From the NCBI RefSeq assembly GCF_001895025.1, contig NZ_BCXI01000010.1, positions 202,235 to 266,234 on the forward strand: a stretch of 64,000 bases of DNA. The letters are read 5' to 3'. Of the stretch, positions 8,901 through 17,363 are shown piece by piece. The notes under the pieces are model-generated. The model saw nothing but the letters and a program-made list of their open reading frames with translations. It did no database searches and was not told where the DNA came from. Source of the DNA: Rhodococcus zopfii NBRC 100606 = JCM 9919. Its GTDB lineage: Bacteria; Actinomycetota; Actinomycetes; Mycobacteriales; Mycobacteriaceae. Within the stretch, counting starts at the first letter, position 1, and every line of letters starts with the position of its first letter. The position numbers and the translations under genes were made by a program.

Positions 8901-8938
8901 TGCGTGGTTTCGGTAGTCCCCACTACCAAAACCACGCA
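8901..8938 (-). terminator. Hairpin terminator after the MFS gene, truncated by the IS
   Basis: A 17-bp inverted repeat (8901-8917 and 8922-8938) with a CCCC loop and one mismatch that becomes a G-U pair on the minus strand lies just after the MFS stop. There is no T-tract, as is common in actinobacteria. Without the IS, six more base pairs (CCCGTG, before 7599) would extend the stem with a three-base bulge, making it a longer bidirectional terminator shared with the VWA gene. Confidence 0.7.
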
Positions 8939-8942
8939 CGGG

Positions 8943-10115
8943 TCACGAGGGCAGGGCCCGCCAGGTGCTCGTCGCGGCGGCGGACAGCAGGGCAGCGGTC
9001 ACCAGGAACACCGACGCCGTGCCCGCGACCCCCGCGACCGCGCCGGCCGCGAGAGGTATCGCGACCTGCCCGAACCGGTTGCCGGTCAGTCGCACCGCGA
9101 GGGCGGAGGCGCGGTCGGCCGGCGCGACGAGTTGCACCACCCACGTCATCGTCAGGGGTTGGCCGACACCCCAGAACATTCCGCAGATCGCGAGGAGCAC
9201 TCCGATCACCCACGGATTCGGAACGAGCGGGATCAGCGCGACGGGGACGATCGTCGCGGCGGTCGCGGAGATCAGCAGCAACCGCCGCGATATGCGACGC
9301 AACGCCCACGGCAGCAGCGCGCGGGAGAGGATCGATGCGATCGTGCGGGCGGTGAGCAGCGCCGACACGAGCAGCACCCCGAATCCGAATTCGGCGCCGA
9401 GCAGCGGCAGGTACACCACCACCAGATCCACGGATGCGAGAACCACGAGGCTCGACAGCATCGCGGGTTTCATGCCGGGGGCGCGCAGCATCGACAACAC
9501 CGACTGCGGTGCGTCGTCGTCGCTGCGGGCTTCGGGGTCGTCCGGTTCATGCAGCCCGATGACGAACGGCAGCGCCAGCGCGGAGATTGCGGTCATCACC
9601 AGCAGTGCGGGGGTGGTGTTCACGGCCGTCGGATCGCTCCCGCCGGTCGCGGCGATCGCTCCGGCGATGGGCACGCCCGCGGCCTGCCCGATCGACACCC
9701 CGAGGGTGATGCCGGCGAAGCCGCGGTCGAGGCCGTCCGGTGGCGAGAGGATCGACACGAAGGCCTGTCCCGACACCGTGACCAGCAGTTGTCCCAGCCC
9801 GAGCACGACGTTGCCGGCGCCCAGCACCGGCAGGTTCGGGCTCAGCGCGATCACCGCGGCACCGGCCGTTGTCACCACGACACCCGCACGCAGGATGCCC
9901 GCGGCGTGATGCCGATCCACTGCACGTCCGAGCTGGACCGCGGCGACGAGCGGCACGATCGCGTACAGCGCGGTGATCGCGCCGATGGTGGTGGCGTCGC
10001 CGCCGAGCGCGAGTGTCCGATAGGAGACGAGGACGCGAACGGACTGGAACGCGGCGTGCAGCAGCGCGGTCGCGGTGCACAGGTAGAGCAGCCAGTGGCG
10101 GGAGGCAGAGGGCAT
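8943..10115 (-). CDS. MFS transporter
   Basis: This 390-residue protein is almost entirely hydrophobic, with about twelve predicted membrane helices and the major-facilitator loop LGRAVDRHHAAGILR between helices 2 and 3, matching the family's G-x-x-x-D/R-R motif. A second related loop is seen as RRISRRLLLI near the middle. The substrate cannot be inferred. The ATG start lies 3 bases after the stop of the upstream lipoprotein gene, so the two form an operon. A hairpin terminator follows directly. Confidence 0.9.
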   Translation of the reverse strand: MPSASRHWLLYLCTATALLHAAFQSVRVLVSYRTLALGGDATTIGAITALYAIVPLVAAVQLGRAVDRHHAAGILRAGVVVTTAGAAVIALSPNLPVLGAGNVVLGLGQLLVTVSGQAFVSILSPPDGLDRGFAGITLGVSIGQAAGVPIAGAIAATGGSDPTAVNTTPALLVMTAISALALPFVIGLHEPDDPEARSDDDAPQSVLSMLRAPGMKPAMLSSLVVLASVDLVVVYLPLLGAEFGFGVLLVSALLTARTIASILSRALLPWALRRISRRLLLISATAATIVPVALIPLVPNPWVIGVLLAICGMFWGVGQPLTMTWVVQLVAPADRASALAVRLTGNRFGQVAIPLAAGAVAGVAGTASVFLVTAALLSAAATSTWRALPS

Positions 10116-10118
10116 GGA

Positions 10119-10508
10119 TCAGCCGGCCGTGACGGTGCGGCCGGCGAGCGGTGCCTGCAGCGGCAGTTCGAGGACGCCGGTGACGGCGATCTGGATGCAC
10201 ATGCGGTCCGCGGCCTCCGGGAGCATTCCGCCCTGCAGCGCGACGGTGACCGAGCTGCTCGTTTCGGTGACGGTCGCGTCGACGCCGTAGCACTCCGGGG
10301 TGCCGGTTTCGAAGTGCACGGCGATACCGTTGCCGATCGGCGACCACGACGTGATCTCCACCGGGTGCGGGTCGAGCAGGTCGGGGCGCGCGGTGAACGT
10401 GGTCGCGTCGGCGGGCGCGGGTGCCTGCGGCAGCGTCGGCACGTCGGCGTCGCCGGTCCCGCACGCGGCGACCGTCAGGACACAGGCGAGGATCGTCGGC
10501 AGGCGCAT
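10119..10508 (-). CDS. Small predicted lipoprotein
   Basis: The 129-residue product begins MRLPTILACVLTVAACGTGDAD, a short type II signal peptide with lipobox VAAC; the cysteine would be lipidated and the mature protein held on the outer face of the plasma membrane. The rest is a small beta-rich domain with two further cysteines (ECYGVD, RMCIQI) that could form a disulfide. No family was recognised. A GTG at 10517 is an alternative start. It directly precedes the MFS gene, so it might serve that transporter, but this is inference from position only. Confidence 0.8.
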   Translation of the reverse strand: MRLPTILACVLTVAACGTGDADVPTLPQAPAPADATTFTARPDLLDPHPVEITSWSPIGNGIAVHFETGTPECYGVDATVTETSSSVTVALQGGMLPEAADRMCIQIAVTGVLELPLQAPLAGRTVTAG

Positions 10509-10530
10509 GAATCCCACGTTATGCGCCGAT

Positions 10531-11457
10531 CTACGCGAGCAGTGCGGCGACGAGCCCGATAGCGGGAATCGATGCGAGGGTCGTCACGAGCGCCGCGTCG
10601 CGGGCCAGCACCATCCCGCGGCCGTAGCGGCTCGCGTACACGAACACGTTCTGGGCGGTCGGCAGGGTCGAGACGACGACAATGGCGAACAACTCGTGCC
10701 CGTCGAGGCCGAGTAGGAAACGCGCCATGAGATACGCGAGCACCGGCTGCACACCGATCTTGAGGACCGACGCCAGCGCGACGTCGCGACGCGGGCTCTG
10801 TCCCTTCTCGAGGACCTTCACACCCTGCAGCGACAGTCCGAACGCGAGCAGCGCCCCCGGGACGGATGCGCCGCCGAGCAGGTGGAACGGCTGCAGCACG
10901 GCGTCGGGCAGGCTCACCCCGGTGACCGCGACGATCAGGCCCGCGGCGCCGGCCAGCACGATCGGGTTCTTGAACGGCGCGGTCACGGTCTCCAGGCGGG
11001 ACGCGCCGGCCCGCATCGTCGACAGGTCCAGGACGGTCAGCGCGATCGGGGAGAACAACACGATCTGGAACAGCAGCAGCGGCGCGACGAACGAGGCGTC
11101 ACCCAGTACGAACACCGCGATGGGGATGCCGAGATTCGCGGAGTTCACGTACGAGGAGGCGAGCGCTCCGATGGTCAGTTCCGGCAGCGGTCGTCGGAGC
11201 CACAGCTTCGCGATCAGCAGGTACAGGGCGGCGATCGCGAACGCGGTCGCGGCGGCGACGTACAGGGTGGGGGAGAAGATGACCGACAGGTCGGAGGTGG
11301 CGAGTACGTCGAACAGCAGTGCCGGGGTCGCGACGAAGAACACCAGGCGGCTGAGCACCACCTGAGCCTCGGGGCCGAGCGTTCCGGTCCGGCCGAGGAG
11401 GAAACCGATCGCGATGATCACGAAGATGACACCGAACCCCGCAACCACGCCAGACAC
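10531..11457 (-). CDS. AEC-family (auxin efflux carrier-like) transporter
   Basis: The 308-residue product has about ten membrane helices arranged as two halves, with the family features FVATPALLFDVLA near the N-terminus and YVNSANLGIPIAVFVLGD in the first half, matching the conserved Asn-x-x-Gly-x-Pro of AEC permeases. Characterised members export or import carboxylates such as malate; the substrate here is unknown. The GTG at 11457 gives the usual length and begins right at the first helix; the frame extends upstream to 11547 without a better site. The gene stands alone, 13 bases upstream of the lipoprotein on the same strand, so it may head that operon. Confidence 0.88.
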   Translation of the reverse strand: MSGVVAGFGVIFVIIAIGFLLGRTGTLGPEAQVVLSRLVFFVATPALLFDVLATSDLSVIFSPTLYVAAATAFAIAALYLLIAKLWLRRPLPELTIGALASSYVNSANLGIPIAVFVLGDASFVAPLLLFQIVLFSPIALTVLDLSTMRAGASRLETVTAPFKNPIVLAGAAGLIVAVTGVSLPDAVLQPFHLLGGASVPGALLAFGLSLQGVKVLEKGQSPRRDVALASVLKIGVQPVLAYLMARFLLGLDGHELFAIVVVSTLPTAQNVFVYASRYGRGMVLARDAALVTTLASIPAIGLVAALLA

Positions 11458-11650
11458 GGCGGTCGAGTCTAGTGATCGGGTCCCGATGACCCAGGTCACA
11501 CCCGGTTCGGGTGCGCACCAGCTGCCGCGGGTGTCGTCACCGCGCAACTACTCGAGCAGTGGCGTGCCGTCGGGCGGTTGGTGGATCCGGGGGCCGGGTT
11601 GGGATGGTCGGTGGTCCGGGTGGGTTCGGAGCCGCGTACCCGGGAACGAC

Positions 11651-11686
11651 GACGCCGCCCCGTCCGGATGCGGACGGGGCGGCGTC
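11651..11686 (-). terminator. Terminator of the zinc-independent ribosomal gene operon
   Basis: A perfect 16-bp inverted repeat (11651-11666 and 11671-11686) with loop GATG lies 11 bases after the rpsR stop. It is very GC-rich and without a T-tract, typical of actinobacterial terminators. The rest of 11458-11697 shows no gene. Confidence 0.75.
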
Positions 11687-11697
11687 GGAGTGCTGTC

Positions 11698-11955
11698 CTA
11701 CTTGCTGCTGACGTAGGGAAGCAGCGCCATCTCGCGGGCGTTCTTGACCGCGACGGCAACCTGACGCTGCTGCTGCGGGGTCAGGCCGGTCACGCGACGG
11801 CTGCGGATCTTGCCGCGGTCGGAGATGAACGTGCGGAGCAGGTTCACATCCTTGTAGTCCACGTACTCGATCTTCGCTGCGAAAAGCGGGTTCTTCTTGG
11901 GGCGGCGGCTCTCCTGCGCGCGTGCCTTCTTGGACGGTCCTCGCCTGACTGCCAT
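11698..11955 (-). CDS. rpsR: 30S ribosomal protein bS18, zinc-independent paralogue
   Basis: The 85-residue product is bS18: the core includes [23 protein letters not shown] and [21 protein letters not shown]. It lacks the Cys pair of zinc-binding S18 forms, so it is the C-minus paralogue that replaces its partner when zinc is scarce. ATG 11955 is chosen because GGAG lies about ten bases upstream; the frame upstream overlaps rpsN. It is the last gene of a four-gene leftward operon (rpmB-rpmG-rpsN-rpsR), the same order known in mycobacteria, and should be under the Zur box upstream of rpmB. Confidence 0.95.
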   Translation of the reverse strand: MAVRRGPSKKARAQESRRPKKNPLFAAKIEYVDYKDVNLLRTFISDRGKIRSRRVTGLTPQQQRQVAVAVKNAREMALLPYVSSK

Positions 11956-11965
11956 TCGGTGCTCC

Positions 11966-12271
11966 TCACCAGCTCGACTTGTGGACGCCGGGTAATTCCC
12001 CGCGGTGGGCGAGCTCGCGCACACGCACGCGTGAGAGCCCGAACTTTCGCAGGTGGCCGCGCGGGCGGCCGTCCGCAGCGTCTCGATTGCGCAATCTTAC
12101 CGGACTCGCGTCCCGGGGCATCTTCTGCAGGGCGGCCTGCGCGGCGCGGCGTTCGTCGTCGGTGCTCGACGGCCGTCGCACGATCTCCTTCAGTTCGGTG
12201 CGGCGCTGTGCGTAGCGGGCGACGACGAGCTTGCGCTGCTCGTTGCGGGCGATCTTCGATTTCTTGGCCAC
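11966..12271 (-). CDS. rpsN: 30S ribosomal protein uS14, long zinc-independent form
   Basis: This 101-residue S14 is the long C-minus type: it begins [14 protein letters not shown] and has [20 protein letters not shown] where the zinc-binding short form would carry CxxC motifs. No cysteine is present. The GTG start at 12271 follows GAGGAGAAG and lies 4 bases after the rpmG stop. It replaces zinc-bound S14 in the small subunit during zinc limitation, and its operon partners are of the same kind. Assignment is secure. Confidence 0.96.
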   Translation of the reverse strand: MAKKSKIARNEQRKLVVARYAQRRTELKEIVRRPSSTDDERRAAQAALQKMPRDASPVRLRNRDAADGRPRGHLRKFGLSRVRVRELAHRGELPGVHKSSW

Positions 12272-12275
12272 GGCG

Positions 12276-12440
12276 TTACTTCTCCTCGCGGAAATCGATG
12301 TGCCGGCGCAGCACCGGATCGTATTTGCGCAGGACGAGACGGTCGGGGTCGTTGCGGCGGTTCTTGCGGGTGACGTACGTGTAGCCGGTGCCGCCGGTGG
12401 AGCGGAGCTTGACGATGGGGCGGATCTCGTTGCGGGCCAT
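12276..12440 (-). CDS. rpmG: 50S ribosomal protein bL33, zinc-independent paralogue
   Basis: The 54-residue product [20 protein letters not shown]... is bL33; the four zinc-binding cysteines of the C-plus form are absent. Its ATG overlaps the rpmB stop by one base (TGATG), implying coupled translation. Part of the Zur-type leftward operon. A much longer open frame through this position (to 12716) is a shadow of rpmB and is not used. Confidence 0.95.
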   Translation of the reverse strand: MARNEIRPIVKLRSTGGTGYTYVTRKNRRNDPDRLVLRKYDPVLRRHIDFREEK

Positions 12441-12676
12441 CAGAGTCGCTCTCCCCGGGCGCGCAGGCGGGCCACGACCGCGTCGATGCCGTCGCGGTCG
12501 ATGGTCTTGATGCCCTTCGCCGAGAGGGTGAGGGTGACGCGCCGGCCTTCCGAGGGCACGAAGTACGTCTTGCGCTGGATGTTCGGGTTCCAGCGGCGGT
12601 TCGTTCGGACGTGGGAATGGGAGACGGTCTTCCCGAAGCCGGGGGAGCGTCCGGTGACCTGGCAGTGCGCCGACAC
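12440..12676 (-). CDS. rpmB: 50S ribosomal protein bL28, zinc-independent paralogue
   Basis: The 78-residue protein is bL28: [20 protein letters not shown] followed by [14 protein letters not shown] and the C-terminal [17 protein letters not shown]. One cysteine remains near the N-terminus but the paired cysteines of zinc-binding L28 are not present, so it belongs to the zinc-independent set. It is the first gene of the leftward operon; the nearer Zur-type box (12711-12725) lies 35 bases upstream of its start and would overlap the promoter. Confidence 0.94.
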   Translation of the reverse strand: MSAHCQVTGRSPGFGKTVSHSHVRTNRRWNPNIQRKTYFVPSEGRRVTLTLSAKGIKTIDRDGIDAVVARLRARGERL

Positions 12677-12710
12677 GATGTGTCCTTCCTCGCCGACACG
12701 CTGAGCGTAA

Positions 12711-12725
12711 CGACAATCATTTTCG
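12711..12725. promoter_or_regulatory. Zur-type operator 1 (upstream of rpmB)
   Basis: CGACAATCATTTTCG is a 15-base imperfect palindrome of the AAT-n-ATT type described for actinobacterial Zur boxes. It stands in the divergent region between rpmB and mrf, nearer rpmB. Zur with zinc represses; the set of genes on both sides is the classic Zur target set, which supports the call. Confidence 0.8.
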
Positions 12726-12764
12726 ACAAATGGCCCGGCCGACTGTACGCTGCGGACCAGCTAA

Positions 12765-12779
12765 TGACAATCGTTATCG
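12765..12779. promoter_or_regulatory. Zur-type operator 2 (upstream of mrf)
   Basis: TGACAATCGTTATCG is a second imperfect palindrome, 54 bases from the first and ending 14 bases before the mrf start, so it would overlap the mrf ribosome binding site or transcription start. Having one box per divergent promoter suggests each direction is repressed independently. Confidence 0.8.
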
Positions 12780-12792
12780 AAAGGTGGTTCCG

Positions 12793-14034
12793 GTGGATAC
12801 CAGGACACCGCTGATCGTCGTGTCCGGCCTGCACGGTCCGACCGACCGCGCCGCACGTGCGTTGCTGCGGCCCGGCACCGTCGTCGTGCACCACGACCTC
12901 GGCCACATCGACGAAGCCGTCGTGCGGCGCACCGTCACGACCGTCGACGGCGAACAGCTCGACGTCCTCGAACTCGCCCACGGCTGCATCTCCTGCACCC
13001 TGCGCGAAGACCTCCTGCCGCTGCTGCGTCGCCTCCACACCCGCAGCTCCGTCGACCGGATCGTCCTGCACCTGGACCCGCAGCTCGAACCCGAGGCGCT
13101 GTGCTGGGCCGTCGAACACGTCGTGGTCGCCGGGGTGGTCGGGCAGATCGACGGACCCGCCGCCCGCGACGTCCGGGTCGAGGCCGTCGTGACCTGCCTC
13201 GACGCACAGACCTGGCTGGACGACGCCACCGGCGACGTCGACCTGCGGCCCGGCACCGACGACGACCGAACCGTCGCGCAGGTGGTCGTCGGGCAGGTCG
13301 AGTTCGCCGACGCACTCGTCGTCGCACCCGGCGCCGACGGCTGGCAGCAGGCCCGCCTGCACGCCGTGCTCAGCCGCCTCGCGCCCGGCGCGCCCATCAC
13401 CTGGACGGACGAGCCCGACGTCGACGCCCTGCTCGGCCAGGTCCCGCCGACCGCGCGACGCGGCAGCGTCGACGACGCCCACGCCCCGCTGCTGCGGGGG
13501 CAGCCCCCGCTCGGCGAGGACTGCGGGGTGCGACTGCTCGAATTCGCCGCGGGCCGGCCGTTCCATCCGCAGCGGCTGCACGAGGCGATCGACGTGCTCC
13601 TCGACGGGGTGGTGCGGGCACGCGGCCGCGCGTGGGTCGCCACCCAGCCCGGCAACGCGCTGCTGCTCGAGTCCGCGGGCGGCGGCCTGCGGGTCGCCCA
13701 TGCCGGGCCGTGGCTCGCGTCCATGACCCCCGAACAACAAGAACGTGTCCCGGCGTCGCGACGCGCGATGGCCGCGCTGCGCTGGGACGAAACCCACGGC
13801 GACCGCGACAGCTCCCTCGTGGTCCTCGTCCACGACGCCGACCCCGACGAGATCCTGGGCGCGCTGCGTGCGGCGCTGCTCACCGATGCCGAGTTCGCCG
13901 ACCCCGACAGCTGGCCCACCTGGGACGACCCGTTCGGCGACTACCACCGCGATCCCTGCGAGGACCTCGAGCTCGGGCTCCGCGAAGACACCGCCGTCGA
14001 ACCGGCGGCACCACGGAAAGAAGGACAGGCATGA
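12793..14034 (+). CDS. mrf: Mrf-like (CobW/COG0523) ribosome-hibernation-factor-recruiting protein
   Basis: The 413-residue protein belongs to the CobW/COG0523 family and occupies the place of Mrf, which in Mycobacterium smegmatis recruits the hibernation factor MPY to zinc-starved ribosomes. The N-terminal domain keeps the family's overall order but the P-loop reads [13 protein letters not shown] (residues about 10-22) and lacks the Gly-Lys-Ser/Thr core; the metal motif is GCISC (Cys65, Cys68) instead of the usual CxCC. A CobW C-terminal domain follows ([20 protein letters not shown]). The GTG start follows AAAGGTGG. It overlaps rpmE by four bases. GTP hydrolysis by this copy is doubtful. 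Confidence 0.85.
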   Translation: MDTRTPLIVVSGLHGPTDRAARALLRPGTVVVHHDLGHIDEAVVRRTVTTVDGEQLDVLELAHGCISCTLREDLLPLLRRLHTRSSVDRIVLHLDPQLEPEALCWAVEHVVVAGVVGQIDGPAARDVRVEAVVTCLDAQTWLDDATGDVDLRPGTDDDRTVAQVVVGQVEFADALVVAPGADGWQQARLHAVLSRLAPGAPITWTDEPDVDALLGQVPPTARRGSVDDAHAPLLRGQPPLGEDCGVRLLEFAAGRPFHPQRLHEAIDVLLDGVVRARGRAWVATQPGNALLLESAGGGLRVAHAGPWLASMTPEQQERVPASRRAMAALRWDETHGDRDSSLVVLVHDADPDEILGALRAALLTDAEFADPDSWPTWDDPFGDYHRDPCEDLELGLREDTAVEPAAPRKEGQA

Positions 14035-14288
14035 AACCCGGTATCCACCCCGACTACCACCCGGTCGTGTTCCAGGACGCGAACACCGGATCGACGTTCC
14101 TCACGCGCTCGACGATCACCTCGGACCGGACCGTCGAGTGGTCCGACGGCCACACGTATCCGCTGGTCATCGTCGACGTCACCAGCGAGTCGCATCCGTT
14201 CTGGACGGGAACCGCGCGGGTGCTCGACGCCGCCGGCCGCGTCGAGAAGTTCGAACGCAAGTACGGCAAGCGGCAGCGCCGCGCCTGA
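14031..14288 (+). CDS. rpmE2: 50S ribosomal protein bL31 type B (zinc-independent)
   Basis: The 85-residue product, opening [20 protein letters not shown], is type B L31: it has [21 protein letters not shown] and a basic end, and no cysteines. Its ATG overlaps the mrf stop (ATGA). It belongs with mrf and rpmF in the rightward arm of the zinc-starvation cluster. Type B L31 replaces the zinc-binding form and in other bacteria frees zinc stored on ribosomes. Confidence 0.95.
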   Translation: MKPGIHPDYHPVVFQDANTGSTFLTRSTITSDRTVEWSDGHTYPLVIVDVTSESHPFWTGTARVLDAAGRVEKFERKYGKRQRRA

Positions 14289-14303
14289 AACGGAGGAAGA
14301 ACG

Positions 14304-14477
14304 ATGGCAGTCCCGAAGCGCCGGATGTCCCGGTCCAACACCCGCAGCCGACGGTCGCAGTGGAACGCGCAGGCCCCCGACCTGGTCCCGGTCACGGTCG
14401 GCGGGGTCACCCACCGCGTGCCCCGCCGCCTGGTCCGTGCCGTGACCCTGGGCATCCTCGACCCGCGCGACCTCTGA
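14304..14477 (+). CDS. rpmF: 50S ribosomal protein bL32, zinc-independent paralogue
   Basis: This 57-residue gene begins [20 protein letters not shown], the diagnostic L32 N-terminus, after GGAGGA with seven-base spacing. The usual C-terminal CxxC/CxxC zinc ribbon is missing; the end reads [17 protein letters not shown]. It is therefore the C-minus version, consistent with its place behind mrf and rpmE2. In M. tuberculosis an rpmF likewise lies directly before mprA. Confidence 0.93.
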   Translation: MAVPKRRMSRSNTRSRRSQWNAQAPDLVPVTVGGVTHRVPRRLVRAVTLGILDPRDL

Positions 14478-14554
14478 CCGACCCGCCGCCCGGTGGGACC
14501 GGATATCGGTTCCCACCCGGAGGGCGGGCGGCGGCCGGATGTCATGGTTACCGA

Positions 14555-15169
14555 GTGCTCCTGAAGATCCTCGAACTCGTCGGCATCGTGGCGTTCGCGA
14601 TGTCGGGGGCGCTCGTCGGCGTCGTCAAACGGCTCGACCTGTTCGGGGTCTGCCTGGTGGGGGTGTTCACCGCGGTCGGTGGCGGCATCGTCCGCGACCT
14701 GCTGCTCGACATCCATCCGCCGACGTCGCTGAGCAGCTGGCGCATCCTGGGGACCGCGCTCGGCGCGTCGCTTCTCGTCTTCTTCCTGCACCGCGCGGTG
14801 TCCAAGCTGACCCGGGAGATCCTCATCCTGGACGCGCTGGGCATGGGGCTCTTCGCGACCACCGGCGCGACCATCGCCCTCGACGCCGGCGCACGACCCC
14901 TCGCGGCGGCCCTGATCGGCGCGACCGCCGCGATCGGCGGTGGCATCCTGCGTGACGTCCTGGTCAACGAGGTTCCGCTGCTGCTGCAGCGCGACCTCTA
15001 CGCGATCCCGGCGCTGCTCGGCGCGGCGGTTCTCGTCGCCGCCCACGAGCTGGGACTCGGCCAGAACCTGTCGCTGGTGCTGGGCACCGTCCTGGCCACG
15101 GGTCTGCGATTGCTCGCGCTGTGGCGCGGCTGGAGCCTGCCGCAGCCGCGACTGCCCCGCGAGGACTGA
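14555..15169 (+). CDS. TRIC/UPF0126 (YadS-like) cation channel protein
   Basis: The 204-residue membrane protein has two copies of the TRIC module, each with about three helices and the signature VGVFTAVGGGIVRDLL in the first and IGATAAIGGGILRDVLV in the second; a seventh helix ends the protein. Prokaryotic TRIC channels conduct monovalent cations as trimers. The GTG at 14555 is used because helix 1 starts immediately after. The gene lies between rpmF and the mprA promoter and is not obviously part of either unit. Confidence 0.85.
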   Translation: MLLKILELVGIVAFAMSGALVGVVKRLDLFGVCLVGVFTAVGGGIVRDLLLDIHPPTSLSSWRILGTALGASLLVFFLHRAVSKLTREILILDALGMGLFATTGATIALDAGARPLAAALIGATAAIGGGILRDVLVNEVPLLLQRDLYAIPALLGAAVLVAAHELGLGQNLSLVLGTVLATGLRLLALWRGWSLPQPRLPRED

Positions 15170-15172
15170 CAC

Positions 15173-15191
15173 CTCTCAGCCAGTTCTCAGA
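15173..15191 (+). promoter_or_regulatory. MprA box upstream of mprA
   Basis: CTCTCAGC and TTCTCAGA form an eight-base direct repeat separated by three bases, the layout described for MprA boxes in mycobacteria. It ends 23 bases before the mprA start, consistent with autoregulation. Confidence 0.65.
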
Positions 15192-15214
15192 CGGCCCGGG
15201 CCACACTGGTGGGC

Positions 15215-15904
15215 ATGCGCATTCTGGTGGTCGACGACGATCGGGCGGTGCGGGAGTCACTGCGCCGGTCCCTCAGCTTCAACGGCTATACCGTCGACCT
15301 GGCCACAGACGGGCAGGACGCGCTCGACCAGGTCACGGTGAGCCGGCCCGACGCGATGGTGCTGGACGTGATGATGCCGCGCGTCGACGGGCTCGAGGTG
15401 TGCCGGCGATTGCGCAGCACCGGCGACGACCTGCCGATCCTCGTGCTCACCGCCCGCGACTCGGTGTCGGAACGGGTCGCCGGTCTCGATGCGGGCGCCG
15501 ACGACTACCTGCCGAAACCGTTCGCGCTCGAGGAACTGCTCGCGCGGCTGCGGGCCCTGTTGCGGCGTGCGGCACCCGATCCGAACCGCGTCCCCGAGGA
15601 GACGCTGAGCTTCGAGGATCTGACCCTGAACCCCGATACCAGGGAGGTCACCCGCGGGGATCGTCCGATCAGTCTGACCCGCACGGAGTTCGCCCTGATG
15701 GAGATGCTCATGGCGAACCCGCGCCGGGTGCTCACCCGCAGCCGCATCCTCGAGGAGGTGTGGGGCTATGACTTCCCGACGTCCGGCAACGCCCTCGAGG
15801 TGTACGTCGGGTATCTGCGCCGCAAGACGGAGGCCGACGGCGAGCCGCGGCTGATCCACACGGTCCGCGGGGTCGGCTACGTGCTGCGTGAGACGCCGCC
15901 GTGA
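15215..15904 (+). CDS. mprA: OmpR/PhoB-family response regulator MprA
   Basis: The 229-residue regulator has a receiver domain with acidic pocket VVDDDR, phospho-acceptor Asp51 in [10 protein letters not shown], and LTAR and PKPF motifs, followed by a winged-helix effector domain ending [21 protein letters not shown]. It closely resembles mycobacterial MprA, which controls envelope-stress genes such as sigE and pepD. ATG 15215 is preferred over GTG 15209. The stop overlaps the mprB start by four bases (GTGA). An MprA-like repeat upstream suggests autoregulation. Downstream pepD and moaB2 complete the known mycobacterial arrangement. Confidence 0.93.
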   Translation: MRILVVDDDRAVRESLRRSLSFNGYTVDLATDGQDALDQVTVSRPDAMVLDVMMPRVDGLEVCRRLRSTGDDLPILVLTARDSVSERVAGLDAGADDYLPKPFALEELLARLRALLRRAAPDPNRVPEETLSFEDLTLNPDTREVTRGDRPISLTRTEFALMEMLMANPRRVLTRSRILEEVWGYDFPTSGNALEVYVGYLRRKTEADGEPRLIHTVRGVGYVLRETPP

Positions 15905-17346
15905 TCGACGACGGGCAAGACACGGTGAAGCGACCCATGCGGCCTCCGATGCTGCTGACCAGCTCGGTGCCTCTGCGCGTCCGGGTGACACTGCTCGCGG
16001 CCGGCGCGGTCGCCCTCGCGGTGGCCGTGACGTCGATCGCGGCGTACGCGGTCGTCGCGCGGGCGTTGTACTCGGATGTGGACAAGCAGTTGCAGGCCCG
16101 GGCGTCCGCACTCGTCGAATCCAGCACCCTCATCACCTACGACCCCCGCTACATCGGCGGCGCCAAGCTCTACAGCTCCCTCATCAGCGTCGCGCTCATC
16201 TACCCGGATCTCGGCCGGTACGTGCCGCCGGGTTCGACGGTGCCGATCGGCGAACCCGAACTGGAGGTCGCGGAGGGCAAGGCCGAATCGTCGCTGCGGA
16301 CGGTGTCGCAGCAGCGGGTGCTCGCGCAGCGCATCCCCGACGGCAGCACCGTGGTCATCGCGCAGCGTCTCGAACCGACCGTGCAGATCCTCAATCGCCT
16401 GGCCAGCGTGCTGTTCGTGGTCGGCGGGTGCGGGGTGGTGCTGGCCGCGGCGGCCGGCGCGACCGTCGGCCGCACGGGACTGAGACCGATCGCGCGGCTC
16501 ACGGCCGCCGCCGAACGCGTCGCCCGCACCGACGACCTGCGACCCATCCGGGTGACCGGCCACGACGAACTCGCCCGCCTGACGGAGAGCTTCAACACGA
16601 TGTTGCGGGCGCTGGCCGAATCCCGGGAGCGGCAGAGCCGTCTCGTCGCCGACGCCGGACACGAACTGCGCACCCCGTTGACGTCGCTGCGCACCAACAT
16701 GGAACTGCTCATCGCCGCGAGCCGGCCCGGGGCGCCGCAGTTGCCGGACGAGGACATGGCCGAACTGCGCGAAGACGTGGTCGCGCAGATCGAGGAACTG
16801 TCGACGCTGGTCGGCGACTTAGTGGACCTGGCGCGCGAGGACGCCCCGGAGACGGTGTTCGAACCCGTCGACATCGCCGATGTCGTCGAACGCAGTCTCG
16901 AACGTGCCCGGCGTCGCCGCACCGAGATCGACTTCACCGCGACCACCGAACCGTGGTTCGTGTTCGGCGACCACGCGACGCTCTCGCGGGCGGTCCTCAA
17001 CGTTCTCGACAACGCCGCGAAGTGGAGCCCGTCGGGCGCCGAGGTGCTGGTGGGGATGTGTCAGCTCGGCACCGGACTGATGGAGCTGACCGTCGACGAC
17101 GCCGGCCCCGGCATCCCCGAGGAGGAACGGGAGCTGGTGTTCGAACGGTTCTACCGGGCGACGACGGCCCGTTCGATGCCCGGTTCCGGACTGGGCCTGG
17201 CGATCGTGCGGCAGGTCGTGATGAAGCACGGCGGCACGATCGCGGTGGACCGGTCCGCGCGCGGTGGTGCGCTGATCCGCATCGTGCTGCCGGGAACCCC
17301 CGAACTGTCGGACGGGTTTCCTCCCGGCTTTCCCACAGCGGATTGA
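15901..17346 (+). CDS. mprB: Sensor histidine kinase MprB
   Basis: This 481-residue kinase has two membrane helices (about 26-48 and 168-188) flanking an extracytoplasmic sensor of about 120 residues, then a HAMP segment, the phospho-acceptor H-box [16 protein letters not shown] with His254, an N-box NVLDNAAKW and G-boxes [11 protein letters not shown] and GSGLGLAIV. It phosphorylates MprA in response to envelope stress; in mycobacteria the sensor is held off by DnaK and released by misfolded exported protein. The GTG start overlaps the mprA stop, so the two are coupled. Confidence 0.93.
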   Translation: MIDDGQDTVKRPMRPPMLLTSSVPLRVRVTLLAAGAVALAVAVTSIAAYAVVARALYSDVDKQLQARASALVESSTLITYDPRYIGGAKLYSSLISVALIYPDLGRYVPPGSTVPIGEPELEVAEGKAESSLRTVSQQRVLAQRIPDGSTVVIAQRLEPTVQILNRLASVLFVVGGCGVVLAAAAGATVGRTGLRPIARLTAAAERVARTDDLRPIRVTGHDELARLTESFNTMLRALAESRERQSRLVADAGHELRTPLTSLRTNMELLIAASRPGAPQLPDEDMAELREDVVAQIEELSTLVGDLVDLAREDAPETVFEPVDIADVVERSLERARRRRTEIDFTATTEPWFVFGDHATLSRAVLNVLDNAAKWSPSGAEVLVGMCQLGTGLMELTVDDAGPGIPEEERELVFERFYRATTARSMPGSGLGLAIVRQVVMKHGGTIAVDRSARGGALIRIVLPGTPELSDGFPPGFPTAD

Positions 17347-17363
17347 CAGCCGTTCCCGGGGTT

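Noticed and set aside
8643..10562. A 639-codon + strand frame across the MFS and lipoprotein genes
   Set aside because: It runs antisense to clear membrane-protein genes and is full of Arg/Gln/Gly repeats typical of shadow frames.
12276..12716. A 146-codon L33 fusion protein
   Set aside because: The first 92 codons overlap rpmB in another frame and have no family character; L33 begins at 12440.
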